From the NCBI GenBank assembly GCA_015350385.1, contig WNKI01000001.1, forward strand, positions 4,962,439 to 5,026,438: a stretch of DNA of 64,000 nt, given 5' to 3'. The notes under the pieces were generated by a model. It ran no database searches. It was not told the origin of the DNA and saw only the letters and a list, made by a program, of their open reading frames with translations. Source of the DNA: Aculops lycopersici (taxonomy: Eukaryota; Arthropoda; Arachnida; Trombidiformes; Eriophyidae). Shown in pieces: positions 61,977 through 64,000 of the stretch (positions are counted from its first letter, which is position 1; each line of letters opens with the position of its first letter). The position numbers were made by a program, and so were the translations under genes.

Positions 61977-62861
61977 ATCGAAGTACAAGTTTACTTAGAT
62001 GATGTGTGTCTAGCTACGGATACCTGGGAAGAGCATCTTCGCCAATTGAGGCTATTTTTCCAAATAGTAATCAACGCCAATCTGAAACTAAAAAGCGAGA
62101 AATGTCTATTAGGTGCAAGTTCTTGCCTCTTTTTGGGTCACCAGTTATCAGCGGAGGGGATCAAGCAAGATCCGGCAAAGATGGCAGCGATTCGAAACCT
62201 GGAATCGCCGAGGGATTTGCACGAACTGAGGCGAGCCTTGGGCTTACTCTCATATTATCGCAAATTCCTGCCTAATTTTGCTGCCCTAGCCTCTCCCCTC
62301 ATGGATTTGACCCGAAAGGCGGTTAAGTTTGTGTCGACATCTAAAGAGGAATTGGCATTTAGGAACCTAATTTCTTCGCTGCTGAACCACGCAACCTTAA
62401 CACATTTGGATCCGGAGGCTCCGATTACGGTCAAGACGGATGCGAGCAGATCGGGCATTGCTGGTATGCTGCTGCAACGTCGTGATGACGAGGAGCGTCT
62501 CGTTGCCTGTTGTAGTCGCCGGTTGCGAGGCTCGGAGGTTAATTACGGGGTGACAGACTTGGAAGGCCTAGCTGTCATCTATACACTGGACAAGATGAGG
62601 AACTACTTGGTGGGCCGCCCGTTTACCTTGCTGGTGGACCACTGTGCGCTGTGCGTCCTAAACAAAAAAGTGCCAAATAGCCCAAGGCTTAAGCGTTGGG
62701 CCGCTCTATTGTCGGAATTTGACTTCAAGATTATTTACGTCAAAGGGTCACTCCATAAAGATGTGGATTGTTTGAGCCGAGCCCCAGTAGATAATGCAAT
62801 TGACGAGTATGTGGAGAAGAGGATCTTCCACATCAGTCGGCCAGTCGACGAGGTTTTGTAA
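61977..62861 (+). mobile_element. Ty3/gypsy-type retrotransposon fragment (RT-RNase H)
   Basis: The open frame starts mid reverse transcriptase with the YLDD catalytic box (about 61992-62003) and continues through FLGHQLSAEGI, the RALGLLSYYRKFLPNFA connection, and an RNase H domain (TDASRSGIAGMLLQR, LACCSRRL-type and the TDLEGLAVIYTLDKMRNYLVGR segment) to VDHCALCVL and KGSLHKDVDCLSR. Gag, protease, most of RT, integrase and LTRs are not found, so it is a 0.9-kb remnant. The intact frame suggests it is not ancient. Confidence 0.9.
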
Positions 62862-63330
62862 CGTTGGGTCCAACATTGTCAGATTCTGCCATGTTCGACG
62901 GATCCAGTATCATTGACTCTGCAGTCAATTCTTCTTCCCCAGTTTCCTCATCCTCGAGATCCACATCCATTTGATGCTCGTCATCATCTTGAGGCGGGAC
63001 CTCTTGTCCCGTAGCAGCGCCAACAAGGGTCCCTTGTAGCGACCCTTGGCTACTTGACACTCTTATGGATAAATATTGACTTAAGGTTTCAGCTAACAGT
63101 CGATTTCTTGATGGGGTTACAAGTCGATCCAATGCCGAGAATAGTCTCTCAGTATTTGCCGATGATCCGTGGCAACAAGTGAGCGTGAGAGCCACTGTTC
63201 GCATTAGCAAAAGGTTAGATTGCGACCAATATTTTCGCGCCGACTCGCCAACACCATCGCATAGAGAGTCTCGATATCGCTCAAACTCCCTAACGAGGTT
63301 ATCTTTGATAGCTTTAGTTATGAGGCTCAT
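62833..63330 (-). mobile_element. hAT transposase C-terminal fragment
   Basis: The 165-residue minus-strand frame contains the hAT dimerisation region (about residues 33-92): KYWSQSNLLLMRTVAL, then SSANTERLFSALDRLVTPSRNRL and a YLSIR end. It is followed by an acidic tail. The rest of the transposase (zinc finger, catalytic DDE) is absent upstream, where MCM7 begins within 135 bp. The frame overlaps the 3' end of the gypsy fragment, indicating adjacent or nested insertions. Confidence 0.85.
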
Positions 63331-63462
63331 AGTCGATGATACTCAATCAGGTGCACAGCATGGCACAAGCGTGCCTGTCAATTATTATATATTATCATTA
63401 TTTTGCTTCCTACCCTTACTGTTTATCACCCTTATCCATATCATTATTAGAAAACAGATACC

Positions 63463-64000
63463 ATGGAAATACCTGGTGACAAAGAATATAACTCAATTGC
63501 GGACTTCATCCTCCAATACACTTCTATCGACGAACAAGGTAATGAAATCAAAAAATATCATGAGATCTTACTTGAATTTACCAAAGAGGAAAATATACAT
63601 AAACCTGCACACTTGTATGTCGAACTCGATGATGTCGAACAATTTGACCCGAGCCTGGCCGCAAAGATAATCTCGAACCCGCTTTGGTATACTGAACTTT
63701 TCCTTAAAGCTACAGAGGTATTCCATCCCACGAAGGAAGACCACATTGGATGTCGAATGCTTTACCCGGAATTATATCGTTTGCTGGAAATTACATTTAA
63801 GCCCCGACTATCCGAATTATCCAACCCTATTACACTTCGAGATATGAGGGCTGCCCATATTGGAAAACTTGTTACCACTAGAGGAATCGTACTTAATGTA
63901 GGTGTCCCGGACCCTGTCATAGATACATTAATCTATCCATGCCACAATTGTCATACTGTAACTCCCAAATATGTCAGTCTACTTCCAGATTATTTGCCCC
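63463..64000 (+). CDS. MCM7: DNA replication licensing factor MCM7, N-terminal part, cut by window edge
   Basis: Subunit of the MCM2-7 replicative helicase. The ATG at 63463 (ATACCATGG context) opens a frame that runs to the window end, giving 179 codons. It shows LYVELDDVEQFDP (about 47-59), the helical PLWYTELFLKA region, YPELYRLLEITFKP, and the start of the OB fold with MRAAHIGKLVTTRGIV and the first zinc-ligand pair CHNC. This order matches the MCM7 N-domain. The AAA+ part lies beyond the right edge. Its promoter must lie in about 130 bp next to, or inside, the hAT remnant. Confidence 0.92.
   Translation, partial: MEIPGDKEYNSIADFILQYTSIDEQGNEIKKYHEILLEFTKEENIHKPAHLYVELDDVEQFDPSLAAKIISNPLWYTELFLKATEVFHPTKEDHIGCRMLYPELYRLLEITFKPRLSELSNPITLRDMRAAHIGKLVTTRGIVLNVGVPDPVIDTLIYPCHNCHTVTPKYVSLLPDYLP

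Noticed and set aside
63179..63670. 163-codon ORF overlapping the MCM7 start
   Set aside because: Wrong frame relative to the MCM7 homology that begins at 63463; no domain.

Overview
This is a compact, intron-poor metazoan nuclear region, about 40% GC, with roughly 38 protein-coding genes in 64 kb. Troponin C, cysteine string protein, Src42A-type Src, SHC, CRK, Polycomb, LMO and GRXCR1 homologues make it an animal. The insect-like pattern of troponin C calcium sites (II and IV intact, III degenerate) and the Src42A-like kinase point to an arthropod. Almost every gene is a single uninterrupted reading frame, and only five short introns (66-155 bp) could be placed. With the very short intergenic gaps, this resembles the streamlined genomes of eriophyoid mites. 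That assignment is an inference from gene architecture, not a search result.

Layout. 1-8.7 kb: partial lipid phosphate phosphatase, TRAPPC5, isovaleryl-CoA dehydrogenase, troponin C, a Gly/Pro-rich secreted protein, Bub3 and cysteine string protein. 9.6-20.1 kb: WDR12, CAPZB, a two-TM protein, LMO and SHC, interleaved with three Polycomb repressive complex 1 genes (two RING1/RNF2-type proteins and a Polycomb/CBX protein). 21-33 kb: a secreted protein with a tandem 13-residue repeat, RPABC5, RRP41, a short FAM98, sphingosine kinase, RCE1, CSN3, a small unknown protein, WDR45/WIPI4 and DDX55. 33-46 kb: gene-poor, with an unknown helical protein, a short inverted-repeat element, a Ly6-like secreted protein and a free-standing myosin light chain kinase. 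46.5-57.5 kb: Src, two tiny membrane proteins, MRPL9, epsinR/CLINT1, a CRK lacking its first SH3 domain, OPA1 with a reading-frame break, and an N-terminally shortened SNW1/SKIP. 58-64 kb: GRXCR1 between two near-identical direct repeats, decayed Ty3/gypsy and hAT fragments, and the start of MCM7, cut by the window edge.

There is no operon logic, but neighbours tend to alternate in strand. Convergent genes are very close (59 bp between RPABC5 and RRP41, 10 bp between the 91-residue gene and WDR45), and several divergent pairs share short intergenic regions likely to hold both promoters. Functionally the region mixes housekeeping genes (transcription, RNA decay, ribosome assembly, mitochondria, trafficking) with phosphotyrosine signalling (Src, SHC, CRK), muscle genes (troponin C, MLCK) and chromatin repression (Pc plus two RINGs). 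The most notable observations are the PRC1 gene cluster, the domain-reduced CRK, SNW1 and FAM98, the OPA1 frame break that also looks like a 20-nt intron, the new tandem repeat at 22.1 kb, and the two closely spaced tiny membrane-protein ORFs at 48.5-49.0 kb.
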